DNA of 64,000 bases from Chitinophagaceae bacterium (GTDB lineage Bacteria; Bacteroidota; Bacteroidia; Chitinophagales; Chitinophagaceae): NCBI GenBank assembly GCA_024508725.1, contig JANINS010000004.1:638163-702162 (forward strand). The letters run 5' to 3'. Position numbers and translations under genes: made by a program. Under the pieces are notes generated by a model that saw only the letters and a list, made by a program, of their open reading frames with translations, was not told the origin of the DNA and searched no databases. Shown in pieces: positions 8,624 through 17,820 of this stretch. Each line of letters begins with the position of its first letter. Position 1 is the first letter of the stretch.

Positions 8624-11600
8624 GTGAACATACTTTCGACCCCTAGTAATAAATTTAGCTATACCCTTATATTTTTTTTATTAATCCTTTGTGTTGGCAC
8701 TAATGCACAGGTTAATCTTAATAATGGATTAGTTGCTTACTATCCTTTCTCAGGAAATACAAATGATCTTTCAGGCAATAACAGGAATGGACAACTTGTG
8801 AATGGACCCATGTTAACTACCGATCGATTTGGTAATGCAAACAGTGCCTATTTATTTGATGGAATTGATGATTATATACGAGTAACAGATAATGGAGCAT
8901 TTTCAACTCCCAATTTCAGTATTGCACTATGGTTTCAGTCCGAAACAAGTGCCTTGCAAAATCTTATTGGTAAGCGTGATTTTTCAGGAGGGAATAACGG
9001 AGCTCAATACCAATTTTTTATTAACTATTCTCCATTTCCAGGTATAGGATCGAATATAGTTGGAAATACTTCTTCCTGTAATAATGCATCGTCGTCAAGT
9101 TATATAAATACAGGAAATGTTATCTGTAAATCCAAATGGTATTTTGCTGTAGTTACTTTAGAAACTGGACCTGCAGGAACCCGTCACAAAATTTACATAG
9201 ATGGGGTTCTTAAAAAGGATGTTGCTGCTTCTTTTACAGGGATGTTGACCACATGTCAAAGTGAATTGAGATTTGGTAATTGGTGGTCTGGAGACTTGAT
9301 CCCATATAAAGGGAAATTGGATGATATCAGATGGTATAATCGATCGTTGAATCAAGATGAAGTAACAGCACTTTATGATAATTTCCCAACATCCTCATCG
9401 GCTGATTTCAACTATTCTCAAAACCCCTGCAATCCCAAGATCATTCAATTCAGTAATTTAACTCCCGGAACAACATCAATATCATGGAATTTTGGTAATA
9501 ACCAAACAAATACGGGAAGTCAAAATCCAAGTGTTGCCTATACAAACTATGGAAGTTACCCAGTTAAATTAAAAGTTCAGACAAGTTCAGGATGTATTGA
9601 TAGCATTACTAAGATCATTCCTGTTAATGTATTACAGGATAGTATGATCAATAACAATGATACAACTATCTGTAGAGGAACTTCAGTTCAATTAAAGACC
9701 AACCCTTCTCTTAACTTTTGCTGGGCCAACACTCCTGGTTTAAACAATAGTAACATCTCTAATCCGGTTGCTACACCAACAACAACTACGACCTATTATT
9801 TTACTTCACAAAGTATTGCCTCGAATCTCGTTACTAACGGAGATTTTTCTGCTGGCAACACAAGCTTTCAATCAGATTATACTCAGCAAACACCTCCTAA
9901 TACTGTTGAGGGGGTTTATTGGATTGGTACTAATTCTAAAGCGTGGAATGCCAACTTTAATTCATGTGGTGATCATACTACCGGGATCAATAATATGATG
10001 ATGGTTAATGGCTCTGCAGTAATAGAAGCAAAGGTGTGGTCTCAAACGATTGCAGTAATACCCAACACTAACTACGCATTTTCTGTATGGATCCAATCTT
10101 TGGCTGCGTTAAATCCTGCAAATCTGCGATTCGCCATTAACGGCAATGTACTAGGGACAAATATTAATGCGGGAAATATTGCGTGTCAATGGTCTCAGTT
10201 TTTTGCAACATGGAATTCCGGTACAGCAAATAGTGCGGTGATTACAATTGTAAACAATAATACTATAGCTGCAGGTAACGATTTCGCCATCGACGACATT
10301 TCTTTTGCACCTGTTTTACTTAAACAAGATTCTATCAAAATAACGGTCACCGATCCTCCAACATTGATAGTAACACCTGCATCTTCTGTTTGCCACGGTG
10401 ATACTATTCCATTAAGTGTCTCCGGTGCTGGTAATTATTCATGGACTCCCACTCAAACATTGATCAACGCTGCTACTGCAAGTCCATCAGCTTTTCCAAC
10501 TACAACTACCAAGTATTATGTAAGCGGTTTTAATGTTGTTGGATGTACTTCTAAAGATTCGGTTACTATTACAGTAAAGTCAAAACCCACTGTCAGCAAA
10601 AGCAAGGATACTGCAGTTTGTACAGGCTATTCATCTGTTCAACTCCTTGCAAACGCAATAGGAGCTTTGCAATATACCTGGTCACCCACTGCCGGACTAA
10701 ATAACGCTGCAATAAATAATCCTTCTGCCAGTCCTGGAAACACTACAACATATTATGTGGAAGTGCTGGGTGGTAATGGATGTAAAGCGAAAGATTCTAT
10801 CAAAGTATCAGTGCTGCAGTCGCCAATAATTGATACCCGGGCAGACACTTCTATCTGTAGCAACACACAAACAATATTAACCACATCAGCTTCTAATGCA
10901 ACTTCATTCAGCTGGTTACCAAATGTTGGATTGTCTGATCCAAACATTCAAAATCCTATTGCTTCACCAATTGTTTTAACCAAATACATCATCACTGCTT
11001 CGAATGCTGCATGTTCAGCGAAAGACTCTGTTGTGATAGATGTTTTACCTGCTCCAACGATTAGCAAAAGCAATGATACTACGATCTGTAATGGTGGCGC
11101 TGCTCCATTGTTTACTACTGGTGGAAATAACTATGTATGGTCACCTGCATCAGGTTTAAGCAATACAAATATTTCCAATCCTATCGCCTCGCCATCTGCA
11201 TCAACAACATATAAAGTGCAGGTAACGGGAAGTAATGGATGTTCTAAACTTGATTCCGTTCGTGTAAACTGGATGGCTAAGCCAACATTTACAATTAATC
11301 CTTTAACAGCGTCGGTTTGTTCAGGAAGTGCAACAACACTTACTGCCAACGGGGCTGATACATACAATTGGTTCGCCGGATCGAATGTTCAATCTCCTTC
11401 GTCGGCTTCAACTTCTGTTGCACCAACAAGTACGCAACAATATAGTGTTGCTGTTCGCCATAATTTCTGTAAGATCAGCGATACATTGCGCTCAACCGTT
11501 ACCGTAAATGCGCTACCAATAATCACTGTGGCAAAATCAAACGATATCGATTGTTCCAACGCTTCCGCTACGTTAAATGCTACCGGAGGTGTAAATTATA

Positions 11601-12028
11601 GCTGGACTCCTGTTCAGGGAGTTTCTGCTTCCAACTCACCAAGTCCTGTTGTTACTCCTGCTGTAACCACTACTTATACTGTAGCAGTTACTGATGCAAA
11701 TGGCTGTAGTAAATCTGATTCAATAAAAGTAAATGTGATCTTCAATCCTTTGGCTGGAGGTTACAATATGCCCAATGCTTTTACACCTAATGGAGATGGA
11801 AAGAATGATTGCTTTGGAATTAAATATTGGGGAGCGATAGAAACGCTTGATTTCACGATATTCAACAGGTGGGGAGAGGTGGTGTTCAAAACAAACAATC
11901 CTGCTGCATGTTGGGACGGAAACTTTAAAGGCATTCCACAACAATCGGGAACATTTGTTTACCAGATCAAAGCCAAAACAGCTTGTGGCGAAGTGTATAA
12001 GAAAGGTACCATTACACTGATGCGATAA
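8624..12028 (+). CDS. Secreted LamG/Ig-repeat protein with type B T9SS sorting domain
   Basis: A 1134-aa exported protein. A GTG start at 8624 gives a signal peptide ending near residue 29 (LCVGTNAQ). Domains in order: a LamG/concanavalin A-like domain (about 35-250), one PKD-like domain with SWNFG (about 260-335), a carbohydrate-binding-like segment beginning NLVTNGDFSAG (about 400-560), then roughly seven Ig-like repeats of about 80 residues, each ending TTTYYV or similar followed by GC-x-DS. The C-terminus (PNAFTPNGDGKND ... FNRWGEVVF) is the gliding-motility-associated type B sorting signal for T9SS export. It is probably a cell-surface or released glycan-binding protein. A hairpin terminator follows directly. 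Confidence 0.88.
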   Translation: MNILSTPSNKFSYTLIFFLLILCVGTNAQVNLNNGLVAYYPFSGNTNDLSGNNRNGQLVNGPMLTTDRFGNANSAYLFDGIDDYIRVTDNGAFSTPNFSIALWFQSETSALQNLIGKRDFSGGNNGAQYQFFINYSPFPGIGSNIVGNTSSCNNASSSSYINTGNVICKSKWYFAVVTLETGPAGTRHKIYIDGVLKKDVAASFTGMLTTCQSELRFGNWWSGDLIPYKGKLDDIRWYNRSLNQDEVTALYDNFPTSSSADFNYSQNPCNPKIIQFSNLTPGTTSISWNFGNNQTNTGSQNPSVAYTNYGSYPVKLKVQTSSGCIDSITKIIPVNVLQDSMINNNDTTICRGTSVQLKTNPSLNFCWANTPGLNNSNISNPVATPTTTTTYYFTSQSIASNLVTNGDFSAGNTSFQSDYTQQTPPNTVEGVYWIGTNSKAWNANFNSCGDHTTGINNMMMVNGSAVIEAKVWSQTIAVIPNTNYAFSVWIQSLAALNPANLRFAINGNVLGTNINAGNIACQWSQFFATWNSGTANSAVITIVNNNTIAAGNDFAIDDISFAPVLLKQDSIKITVTDPPTLIVTPASSVCHGDTIPLSVSGAGNYSWTPTQTLINAATASPSAFPTTTTKYYVSGFNVVGCTSKDSVTITVKSKPTVSKSKDTAVCTGYSSVQLLANAIGALQYTWSPTAGLNNAAINNPSASPGNTTTYYVEVLGGNGCKAKDSIKVSVLQSPIIDTRADTSICSNTQTILTTSASNATSFSWLPNVGLSDPNIQNPIASPIVLTKYIITASNAACSAKDSVVIDVLPAPTISKSNDTTICNGGAAPLFTTGGNNYVWSPASGLSNTNISNPIASPSASTTYKVQVTGSNGCSKLDSVRVNWMAKPTFTINPLTASVCSGSATTLTANGADTYNWFAGSNVQSPSSASTSVAPTSTQQYSVAVRHNFCKISDTLRSTVTVNALPIITVAKSNDIDCSNASATLNATGGVNYSWTPVQGVSASNSPSPVVTPAVTTTYTVAVTDANGCSKSDSIKVNVIFNPLAGGYNMPNAFTPNGDGKNDCFGIKYWGAIETLDFTIFNRWGEVVFKTNNPAACWDGNFKGIPQQSGTFVYQIKAKTACGEVYKKGTITLMR

Positions 12029-12032
12029 ACGA

Positions 12033-12059
12033 AAAATCCCGCCTCAGCAGCGGGATTTT
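12033..12059. terminator. Bidirectional terminator after LamG protein and trxA
   Basis: AAAATCCCGC pairs perfectly with GCGGGATTTT around a 7-nt loop. It lies between two convergent genes and has a T-run on both sides. Confidence 0.85.
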
Positions 12060-12084
12060 CACTTTACTAACCTCAATCTTAGTA

Positions 12085-12402
12085 TTACAAGTTTGCCTGG
12101 ATCTTTTTATCTAAAACAGATTTCGGAACAGCACCGATCTGTTTGTCTACCACTTTACCACCTTTAATGAAAAGAATAGCAGGGATAGAAGTGATGCCAT
12201 AGTTCATACTAACGTTTGGATTATGGTCAACATTCACCTTACCAATCTTCACCTTACCATCATATTCTTTCGCTAATTCTTCCACTACCGGACCAATTGC
12301 ACGGCAAGGTCCACACCATTCAGCCCAAAAATCTATAACGGTCAATTTATCGCTGTCCAGCACTTCCGTTTGAAAGTTTGCGTCTGTGAATTCTAAAGCC
12401 AT
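12085..12402 (-). CDS. trxA: Thioredoxin
   Basis: A 105-aa cytoplasmic thioredoxin, the typical family length. The redox site is WAEWCGPCRA with Cys30 and Cys33, and the cis-proline loop is SIPAIL. It reduces protein disulfides using electrons from thioredoxin reductase. Start ATG 12402; a TAAATTTG box lies on the minus strand at 12439-12432. The gene converges on the LamG protein gene and shares its terminator. Upstream lie two inverted copies of the dispersed repeat. Confidence 0.95.
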   Translation of the reverse strand: MALEFTDANFQTEVLDSDKLTVIDFWAEWCGPCRAIGPVVEELAKEYDGKVKIGKVNVDHNPNVSMNYGITSIPAILFIKGGKVVDKQIGAVPKSVLDKKIQANL

Positions 12403-12588
12403 ATATATTGTTTTATGTTGTTTGCGGAGGTCAAATTTAGTCTTAAACTTCCATCTGCACTTTTTCTACTTTTCCACCTGATGTGATTACAGACGTAGCT
12501 ACATGTATTTACTTACAATTGAAATTTCTGTCTAAAATTTTGATAATCAATGGTGTTGGACAGAGGCCAGTGCTGCTATTAAGCTTCG

Positions 12589-12607
12589 TTGCGTCGCACT
12601 CTTGTAC
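12589..12607 (+). repeat. Dispersed intergenic repeat, copy 3 (core)
   Basis: Exact consensus core TTGCGTCGCACTCTTGTAC, preceded by CCAGT and GCTATTAAGCTTCG and followed by TTTCTGTACATTAC, so the full element spans about 12566-12622. Confidence 0.85.
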
Positions 12608-12702
12608 TTTCTGTACATTACTTACCTGATTAACACTGCATCGTGGTGACATAGTCCGTGTGTGAATTGTGTTTTCTATGCTTGGCGAAAGAAGACCAAA
12701 AG

Positions 12703-12721
12703 GTACAAGTGAGTGACACAA
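12703..12721 (-). repeat. Dispersed intergenic repeat, copy 4 (core, variant subfamily)
   Basis: Minus strand reads TTGTGTCACTCACTTGTAC, the second subfamily, with the GCCAGC end at about 12751-12746. It faces copy 3. Confidence 0.8.
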
Positions 12722-12761
12722 CGAAGATCAACCGAGATTAAAAAGCTGGCTAAATCCAACA

Positions 12762-13820
12762 TCAGACATCAGCATTCAGATCTCTATTCTTCACATACCT
12801 TCTCCATTTCTCGATCACGCCAGAAATATCAGCGGGCAACTCACTTTCAAACATCACTTTTTGATTGGTTACAGGATGTATAAAGCCAAGCGTTTTCGCA
12901 TGTAAAGCACACCTGGGACAGATCTCGAAACAATTATCTACAAACTGCTTGTACTTAGTGTAGATCGTTCCTTTTAAAATTCTGTCGCCACCATATTCAT
13001 GATCGTTGAACAGTGTATGACCAATGTGCTTCATATGCACACGGATCTGGTGCGTTCTGCCTGTTTCCAGTACACACTCAACCAGCGTTACATAATTAAA
13101 GCGTTCGATCACTTTATAATGTGTGATGGCATGTTTACCAATATCTCCATCAGGATAAGCATGAAACTGTTTTCTATACTGCTGGTGACGTGCAATGTGA
13201 GCATTTACTGTTCCTTCATCCTGCTCCATATCACCCCAAACAAGGGCAACATATTTTCTGTCTACCGTATGAGCCGCAAATTGTTTGGCAAGATGGGCCG
13301 CTGCATCAGCAGTCTTTGCCAGAACCACTAAACCGGTTGTGTTTTTATCAATTCTGTGTACCAAACCAAATCTTGGTAAGTTGTCTTCATCCAGGTTTGG
13401 ATTCTGTTGTTTTAGGTGATATGCCACACCATTCAGCATGGTACCGGAGAAATTTCCAACTCCAGGATGCACCACCATGTACGGCGCTTTGTTGATGATC
13501 ATTATCGCATCATCTTCATAGACTATGTTCAGCGGAATTGGCTCGGCACGAATTTCTGAAGCATCAGGATTGCTGAGGCTCAACAGGATGATCTCATCAC
13601 CTGGTCTTACTTTGTAATTGCTCTTTACCGTTTTCCCGTTTACGGTAAGAAAACCGGCATCAATTCCCTGCTGAATTTTATTACGGGTAATGTTTTCTGT
13701 TCTGATCTGCACCCATTTATCTATACGTAAGGGTTCCTGCCCTTTATCGACTTTAAAGGTTCGCCGTTCGTATAATTCATCTGCCGATTCTTCCTGTGGT
13801 ATCTCAACCTCGTCATTCAT
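12762..13820 (-). CDS. RluD-type 23S rRNA pseudouridine synthase
   Basis: A 352-aa RluA/RluD-family enzyme that isomerises uridine in large-subunit rRNA. An N-terminal S4 RNA-binding domain (about residues 28-80) precedes the synthase domain, whose catalytic motif GLVHRIDKNTTGL places the active Asp at D158. The C-terminal RTHQIRVHMKHIGH motif is also present. The ATG at 13820 lies 5 nt after a TAAATTTG promoter box (13833-13826, minus strand), so the mRNA may have almost no leader. RluD is the closest match because of the S4 domain, but RluA/C-like target choice cannot be read by eye. Confidence 0.9.
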   Translation of the reverse strand: MNDEVEIPQEESADELYERRTFKVDKGQEPLRIDKWVQIRTENITRNKIQQGIDAGFLTVNGKTVKSNYKVRPGDEIILLSLSNPDASEIRAEPIPLNIVYEDDAIMIINKAPYMVVHPGVGNFSGTMLNGVAYHLKQQNPNLDEDNLPRFGLVHRIDKNTTGLVVLAKTADAAAHLAKQFAAHTVDRKYVALVWGDMEQDEGTVNAHIARHQQYRKQFHAYPDGDIGKHAITHYKVIERFNYVTLVECVLETGRTHQIRVHMKHIGHTLFNDHEYGGDRILKGTIYTKYKQFVDNCFEICPRCALHAKTLGFIHPVTNQKVMFESELPADISGVIEKWRRYVKNRDLNADV

Positions 13821-13825
13821 AGTCG

Positions 13826-13833
13826 CAAATTTA
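13826..13833 (-). promoter_or_regulatory. Promoter -7 box of the pseudouridine synthase gene
   Basis: TAAATTTG matches the Bacteroidota box TAnnTTTG and ends 5 nt before the ATG at 13820. No clear TTG -33 element was found. Confidence 0.5.
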
Positions 13834-13849
13834 GCTTTTGGAATTTATA

Positions 13850-13908
13850 GTTTTTAGTTTCCAGTTTTAAGTTAGCGACGCATCAATCTCTAACTAAAGA
13901 CTAAAAAC
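13850..13908. repeat. Nested inverted repeat between divergent genes
   Basis: GTTTTTAGT (13850-13858) pairs with ACTAAAAAC (13900-13908), and inside it AGTTAG (13870-13875) pairs with CTAACT (13890-13895). It lies between the divergent rluD-like and lipB promoters and resembles two other low-complexity inverted repeats in the window. Confidence 0.55.
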
Positions 13909-13918
13909 CCTAAACTCA

Positions 13919-13926
13919 TAACTTTG
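13919..13926 (+). promoter_or_regulatory. Promoter -7 box of lipB
   Basis: TAACTTTG matches TAnnTTTG and ends 4 nt before the ATG at 13931, implying a leaderless or nearly leaderless transcript. Confidence 0.5.
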
Positions 13927-13930
13927 CTGC

Positions 13931-14656
13931 ATGCAGCAGGTTGTTTTCGAGGATCTGGGACAGAGGCCTTACAAAGAAACCTGGGATTACCAGGAAAATT
14001 TACTTAAGAAAAATCTTGATGTAAAATCAGCTTTGAGAGTACAGCAGGCTGTTGGTGCAGAAGAAGAATCTGTCAACAGTCCTCTGTCAACTGTTAACCA
14101 TTTATTGTTTGTTGAACATCTCCCGGTGTATACTTTAGGAAAGAATGGAAGTGAAGACAATATCCTCATCAGCAACGAGCAACTAAAGATCAATGGAATT
14201 GAATTTTATCATATCAACAGGGGAGGAGACATTACTTTCCACGGACCTGAGCAATTGGTAGGTTACCCAATTCTTGACCTGGATAAATTCAAAACTGATA
14301 TTGGATGGTATTTGCGAAGCCTGGAAGAAGTGATCATTCTTACACTGGCTGAATATGGATTAGCAGGAGAGCGAAGTAAAGGCGAAACAGGTGTTTGGAT
14401 CGAGCCTGGTGTGAAAGGAAAAGAAAGAAAGATCTGTGCCATAGGAATAAAATGCAGTCGCTGGATCACCATGCATGGATTTGCATTGAATGTAAATACT
14501 GAATTGAGCTATTTCAACAATATTATTCCCTGCGGTATTCAAAACAAGCAGGTCACTTCACTGGAAAAAGAGCTGGGAAGAAAGGTTTCGATGGATGAAG
14601 TGAAGAAAAGGATGAAGAAGCATTTCGAGAGAGTTTTCGACTGTCAATTGACATGA
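13931..14656 (+). CDS. lipB: Octanoyl-[acyl carrier protein]:protein octanoyltransferase LipB
   Basis: A 241-aa cytoplasmic enzyme that moves octanoate from acyl carrier protein to lipoyl domains, the first step of lipoate synthesis. Family motifs are clear: RGGDITFHGPEQLVGYPI (residues 97-114), the catalytic lysine K174 in AIGIKCSRW, and the acyl-thioester cysteine C201 in PCGIQNKQVTSL. Residues about 47-57 are encoded by DNA in which the word TGTCAAC occurs twice next to an inverted partner, a low-complexity insert in the variable loop before LLFVEH. It diverges from the pseudouridine synthase gene. Confidence 0.95.
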   Translation: MQQVVFEDLGQRPYKETWDYQENLLKKNLDVKSALRVQQAVGAEEESVNSPLSTVNHLLFVEHLPVYTLGKNGSEDNILISNEQLKINGIEFYHINRGGDITFHGPEQLVGYPILDLDKFKTDIGWYLRSLEEVIILTLAEYGLAGERSKGETGVWIEPGVKGKERKICAIGIKCSRWITMHGFALNVNTELSYFNNIIPCGIQNKQVTSLEKELGRKVSMDEVKKRMKKHFERVFDCQLT

Positions 14657-14657
14657 G

Positions 14658-14669
14658 TTTCACGCAAAG
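14658..14669 (+). repeat. Short shared word after the lipB stop
   Basis: TTTCACGCAAAG, the same 12-mer found after the TrmH-like stop at 60008. The following AACCAAAGCCACAAAGTTG has the same CAAAG/AAAGTTG texture. Confidence 0.35.
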
Positions 14670-14716
14670 TGGAGTAAGAAACCAAAGCCACAAAGTTGCT
14701 GAATAAAGTTCAGAAC

Positions 14717-14735
14717 GTACAAGTGAGTGACACAA
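14717..14735 (-). repeat. Dispersed intergenic repeat, copy 5 (core, variant subfamily)
   Basis: Minus strand core TTGTGTCACTCACTTGTAC with GCCAGC at about 14766-14761 and tail GTTCTGAACTTTATTC. It lies between the convergent lipB and fibronectin-like genes. Confidence 0.8.
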
Positions 14736-14788
14736 CGGATGATGAATAAGGAAATAAAAGCTGGCTAACAAATCTTGTAATTCATACT

Positions 14789-15592
14789 TTAAAAATCCCT
14801 TGCTACATAAAACTTATTTCGCTCTAATAAAGCGCCATTTTCATACAGGTCGAATAAAAACCAACCCGAATGAATAAAATTGGCTTTGTCAATAATGAGT
14901 GATGATTCTTTCACCCTGTTGATCTGGAAAAGCTCTGTTCCATCTTCTTCAAAGAATACAAGTTTATAATGTCTTGAATTTGCCTGCGGCAGTTTCACAT
15001 TGATGAAACCATCTCTTGTAGTAAATACATACTGCGAAGCCTTCCACATTTGTTTGGCAGAGTAAGGCTTTAATATGATCTCGATGGCACTGATGGCAAA
15101 AAGTGTATCCTTGGTTTGGTAAACGATCGAATCCCTGAACTTCGAATATTGCGGAGGAGTGAACTGACCGATAATGGCATCCCTGAGTTTTACCGTAATC
15201 AGTTGATCTGGCTCAACCGGATCTCCTGCAGTTGGTCCACCGATCTCAACTCCACCTGCCGGTTTTTTCGAGATCGTAAAGAAATAAGATCCACCTGCAA
15301 GCACATAAAATATACGATAGTACATTCTTGTTCCAACCGGAACTTTCGTGTCTACATAACCGTTTTGCTTAAGGTTAGGTGATTGAGGAGAAAAGATCGT
15401 TTTATAATTTTTGAGGCTGTCAAACGAACGCTGTACACTCAGTTGTACTACGCTTTCAAATGGATTGATCCAACTGATCTGCACCTTATTATTTCCCAAT
15501 TCTCTTACCGTGAACCTGGGAAGCGTATCCTGTGCTTTTGCAAAGCAGAAGGCGAAAGTCAATACCAGGCTAAACAACAATTTCCGATTCAT
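14789..15592 (-). CDS. Secreted fibronectin type III-like protein, unknown function
   Basis: A 267-aa protein with a signal peptide (MNRKLLFSLVLTFAFCFAKAQ). Residues about 26-115 look like a fibronectin type III domain (FTVRELGNNKVQISWINP ... YYRIFYVLAGG). The remainder, about 150-267, is beta-rich with no motif I recognise. There is no T9SS sorting domain, so it may be periplasmic or attached in another way. It stands alone, convergent with lipB and 37 bp after the end of the PLP-enzyme gene (same strand, possible operon). Confidence 0.7.
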   Translation of the reverse strand: MNRKLLFSLVLTFAFCFAKAQDTLPRFTVRELGNNKVQISWINPFESVVQLSVQRSFDSLKNYKTIFSPQSPNLKQNGYVDTKVPVGTRMYYRIFYVLAGGSYFFTISKKPAGGVEIGGPTAGDPVEPDQLITVKLRDAIIGQFTPPQYSKFRDSIVYQTKDTLFAISAIEIILKPYSAKQMWKASQYVFTTRDGFINVKLPQANSRHYKLVFFEEDGTELFQINRVKESSLIIDKANFIHSGWFLFDLYENGALLERNKFYVARDF

Positions 15593-15629
15593 ATATGCCT
15601 TGATTCACACAAAGATAGCTTTGAGGCTG

Positions 15630-16520
15630 TTACAGAAATTCTAATGTAGCTGTAGGTAAACTCCTGTTGCCCTGCAATCCACCACTGTGTATTACGAGTA
15701 GTTTATGTTGGTGTGTAAAATAGTTTTTTTCGATCAGATCTTTCACGGCAAACATCAGTTTGGATGTGTACACAATATCGGTTGGCAATTGCTCTGCTCT
15801 CCACAATTCATTCATCCAGTTTATCAGCTCTGCCGGATGTTTTGCATAACCTCCAAAATGGTATTCATGAAAAATCTCTAAGCTTTTATCGTGATGCTGC
15901 ACCGGTATCAATTCCATAACATCTTTCCTAAGATTCACATGTCCTTTTAATGCACTGATGCCGATACAGGTTTGATGCGGTAAAACAGCTTCCACCAGTC
16001 CAGCCAAAGTTGTTCCAGTTCCACAGGAACAGATGATATGTGTATAAGAGGAAGTCTCAGCAGCCGATAATATTTCTTTTGCACCCAGCATACCGTTCAC
16101 TCCATAACCACCTTCATTCACCCAATACAAGTCTTCTTCTGCATATTGATGAATGATGTGCTCTTTGTTTTTGAAAGTTTCCCGACTAACATACAGCAAC
16201 TTCATTCCATATTGCATTGCCTCCTGCAACGAAGCGGAAAGTTGTGGAGGTTTTTCACCTCTGATGATGCCGATGCTGTTCAATCCTGCCTGTTTACATG
16301 CAAAAGCAGTGGCTACGATATGGTTACTGTAAGCACCTCCAAAAGTAGCAATGGTATTCTGGCCGGAGTTTTTGGCTTCCTGGAGATAATATTTGAGTTT
16401 GAACCATTTGTTTCCACTGATGATTGGGTGCAAAAGATCAAGCCGCAGTACATCTGTCTCAACATTTTTCCACAAGCCCGATTTAAGGCTTTGTATTTGT
16501 ATATAACTGGCATTCAACAT
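15630..16520 (-). CDS. ACC deaminase/D-cysteine desulfhydrase family PLP enzyme
   Basis: A 296-aa fold-type II PLP enzyme. The cofactor lysine is expected at K41 in SGNKWFKLKYYL; TFGGAYSNHIVATA and the phosphate-binding CSCGTGTTLAG loop support the family. Members act as 1-aminocyclopropane-1-carboxylate deaminases or D-cysteine desulfhydrases; sequence by eye does not decide between them, though D-cysteine desulfhydrase is commoner in bacteria. It is somewhat shorter than the usual 325-340 residues. Its start is divergent from the nucleotidyltransferase gene. Confidence 0.82.
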   Translation of the reverse strand: MLNASYIQIQSLKSGLWKNVETDVLRLDLLHPIISGNKWFKLKYYLQEAKNSGQNTIATFGGAYSNHIVATAFACKQAGLNSIGIIRGEKPPQLSASLQEAMQYGMKLLYVSRETFKNKEHIIHQYAEEDLYWVNEGGYGVNGMLGAKEILSAAETSSYTHIICSCGTGTTLAGLVEAVLPHQTCIGISALKGHVNLRKDVMELIPVQHHDKSLEIFHEYHFGGYAKHPAELINWMNELWRAEQLPTDIVYTSKLMFAVKDLIEKNYFTHQHKLLVIHSGGLQGNRSLPTATLEFL

Positions 16521-16578
16521 TAGAATTGGCTGAGAAGCTTTCGTGTTTTAGTTTCGCAGCCGCAAAAATAAACAGGAT

Positions 16579-17481
16579 ATGCAACCAACTCTCGTGATCT
16601 TAGCTGCAGGTATGGCAAGCCGTTATGGAAGTATGAAACAGGTGGAATCGTTCGGTCCTTCCGGTGAGACCATCATGGATTATTCTATTTATGATGCGAT
16701 TCGTGCTGGTTTTGGTAAAGTCGTGTTCATTATTCGTGAAGATTTTGCGGAGGCTTTCAAAAGCAAATTCGAACCGAAGCTCAAGGGCAAGATCGCTACT
16801 GATTATGTTTTTCAGAAGCTGGAAAGCTTTGTTGGCGACAGGCAGATCCCTGCTGAAAGAACCAAACCATGGGGAACAGCACATGCTGTACTTTGTTGCA
16901 AAGGCAAAGTGAACGAACCTTTTGCCGTGATCAATGCAGATGATTTCTATGGAAGAGATGCATTTGTAAAAGCATATGAGTTTTTAAAGCATGAATGTGC
17001 TCCGGATAAATACTGTATCGTAGGGTATGAACTGAAAAGAACACTTAGTGAAAATGGAAGTGTGAGCCGTGGTGTTTGTGAAGTTGATGGTAACAACAAT
17101 CTTGTTTCCATTGCCGAAAGAACTAAGATCTACCGTAACGACGAAGGAAAGATCACTTATGAAGATGAGAGTGGTTTGCATGAAGTGGATGAGAACAGCA
17201 GTGTGAGCATGAACTTCTGGGGATTTCATCCAGGTGTTTTCGAGATCATGGAGCAATCGTTCAATGAATTTCTCGATAAGAATATCGCTAATCCAAAATC
17301 AGAATTCTTTATCCCGATCGTAGCTGATGAGTTCACCAAATCCGGGAAAGGAACCATTAAGGTAATTCCAACTACGGCACAATGGTTTGGTGTAACGTAT
17401 AAAGAAGATGCACCTTCTGTACAGGCTAGTGTAACAAAGTTGGTAGATCAGGAAGAGTATCCAAATAATTTGTGGGCTTAG
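16579..17481 (+). CDS. Sugar-phosphate nucleotidyltransferase family protein
   Basis: A 300-aa protein with the nucleotidyltransferase opening LVILAAGMASRYGSMKQ (residues 4-20) and the metal-binding NADDF stretch (about 118-122). It should form an NDP-sugar from a sugar-1-phosphate and NTP, though which sugar is not visible; the G-x-G-x-R loop is altered to AAGMASRYG, as in many Bacteroidota homologues annotated only as nucleotidyltransferase. A near-consensus promoter (TTG, 20 bp, TAGTTTCG at 16549-16556) lies in the divergent intergenic region. Confidence 0.82.
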   Translation: MQPTLVILAAGMASRYGSMKQVESFGPSGETIMDYSIYDAIRAGFGKVVFIIREDFAEAFKSKFEPKLKGKIATDYVFQKLESFVGDRQIPAERTKPWGTAHAVLCCKGKVNEPFAVINADDFYGRDAFVKAYEFLKHECAPDKYCIVGYELKRTLSENGSVSRGVCEVDGNNNLVSIAERTKIYRNDEGKITYEDESGLHEVDENSSVSMNFWGFHPGVFEIMEQSFNEFLDKNIANPKSEFFIPIVADEFTKSGKGTIKVIPTTAQWFGVTYKEDAPSVQASVTKLVDQEEYPNNLWA

Positions 17482-17484
17482 TAT

Positions 17485-17820
17485 TTATTCGTCGGATTTT
17501 ATTACAATTGGACCTTTAGTTAATGGTTTTACAGAATCGAGATACTCTTCTATTATAGATGACAGTTTAGTAAGTTCCGGATAAGTATTATTAACTGCTG
17601 ACAATACAAAGACAGTTATTGTGTACTGTTCAAAATTTTGCTGATATTGAAGATTCTTATCGAAGGTTAATAATGCATGAAATCCTTCATCCGTCATGAG
17701 CTTAAGAAGTTCACCATTTTTTACTCCATTCCATCCCTTTTCTCTTACAGTGAAAACCTCGTGATTTCGAAAGTCTGCTTTTAACCTTTTGGGAAGATTC
17801 TCATCAAGCAGCAATTTCAT
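17485..17820 (-). CDS. DUF5615 PIN-like protein (putative toxin)
   Basis: A 111-aa protein beginning MKLLLDENLPKRL with a later TFDKNLQ stretch, the pattern of the DUF5615/Mut7-C-like PIN fold: acidic residues D6, E7 and the later D could bind metal for RNA cleavage. Its first 17 bp overlap the end of the DUF433 gene, the standard arrangement of this proposed toxin-antitoxin pair. Activity is inferred from family context only. Confidence 0.8.
   Translation of the reverse strand: MKLLLDENLPKRLKADFRNHEVFTVREKGWNGVKNGELLKLMTDEGFHALLTFDKNLQYQQNFEQYTITVFVLSAVNNTYPELTKLSSIIEEYLDSVKPLTKGPIVIKSDE

Larger units (their letters stand above)
12403..12761. other. Non-coding stretch with an inverted pair of dispersed repeats
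   Basis: This 359-bp gap between rluD-like and trxA (both minus strand) holds no credible gene. It contains the trxA promoter box near its left end and two facing copies of the dispersed repeat at 12589-12607 and 12703-12721, about 95 bp apart. The rest shows no terminator or RNA fold that I recognise. Confidence 0.7.

Noticed and set aside
9600-11700. DNA repeats in the LamG protein gene
   Set aside because: These are coding Ig-like domain repeats (TTTYYV ... GC-x-DS); the DNA is diverged and follows the protein.
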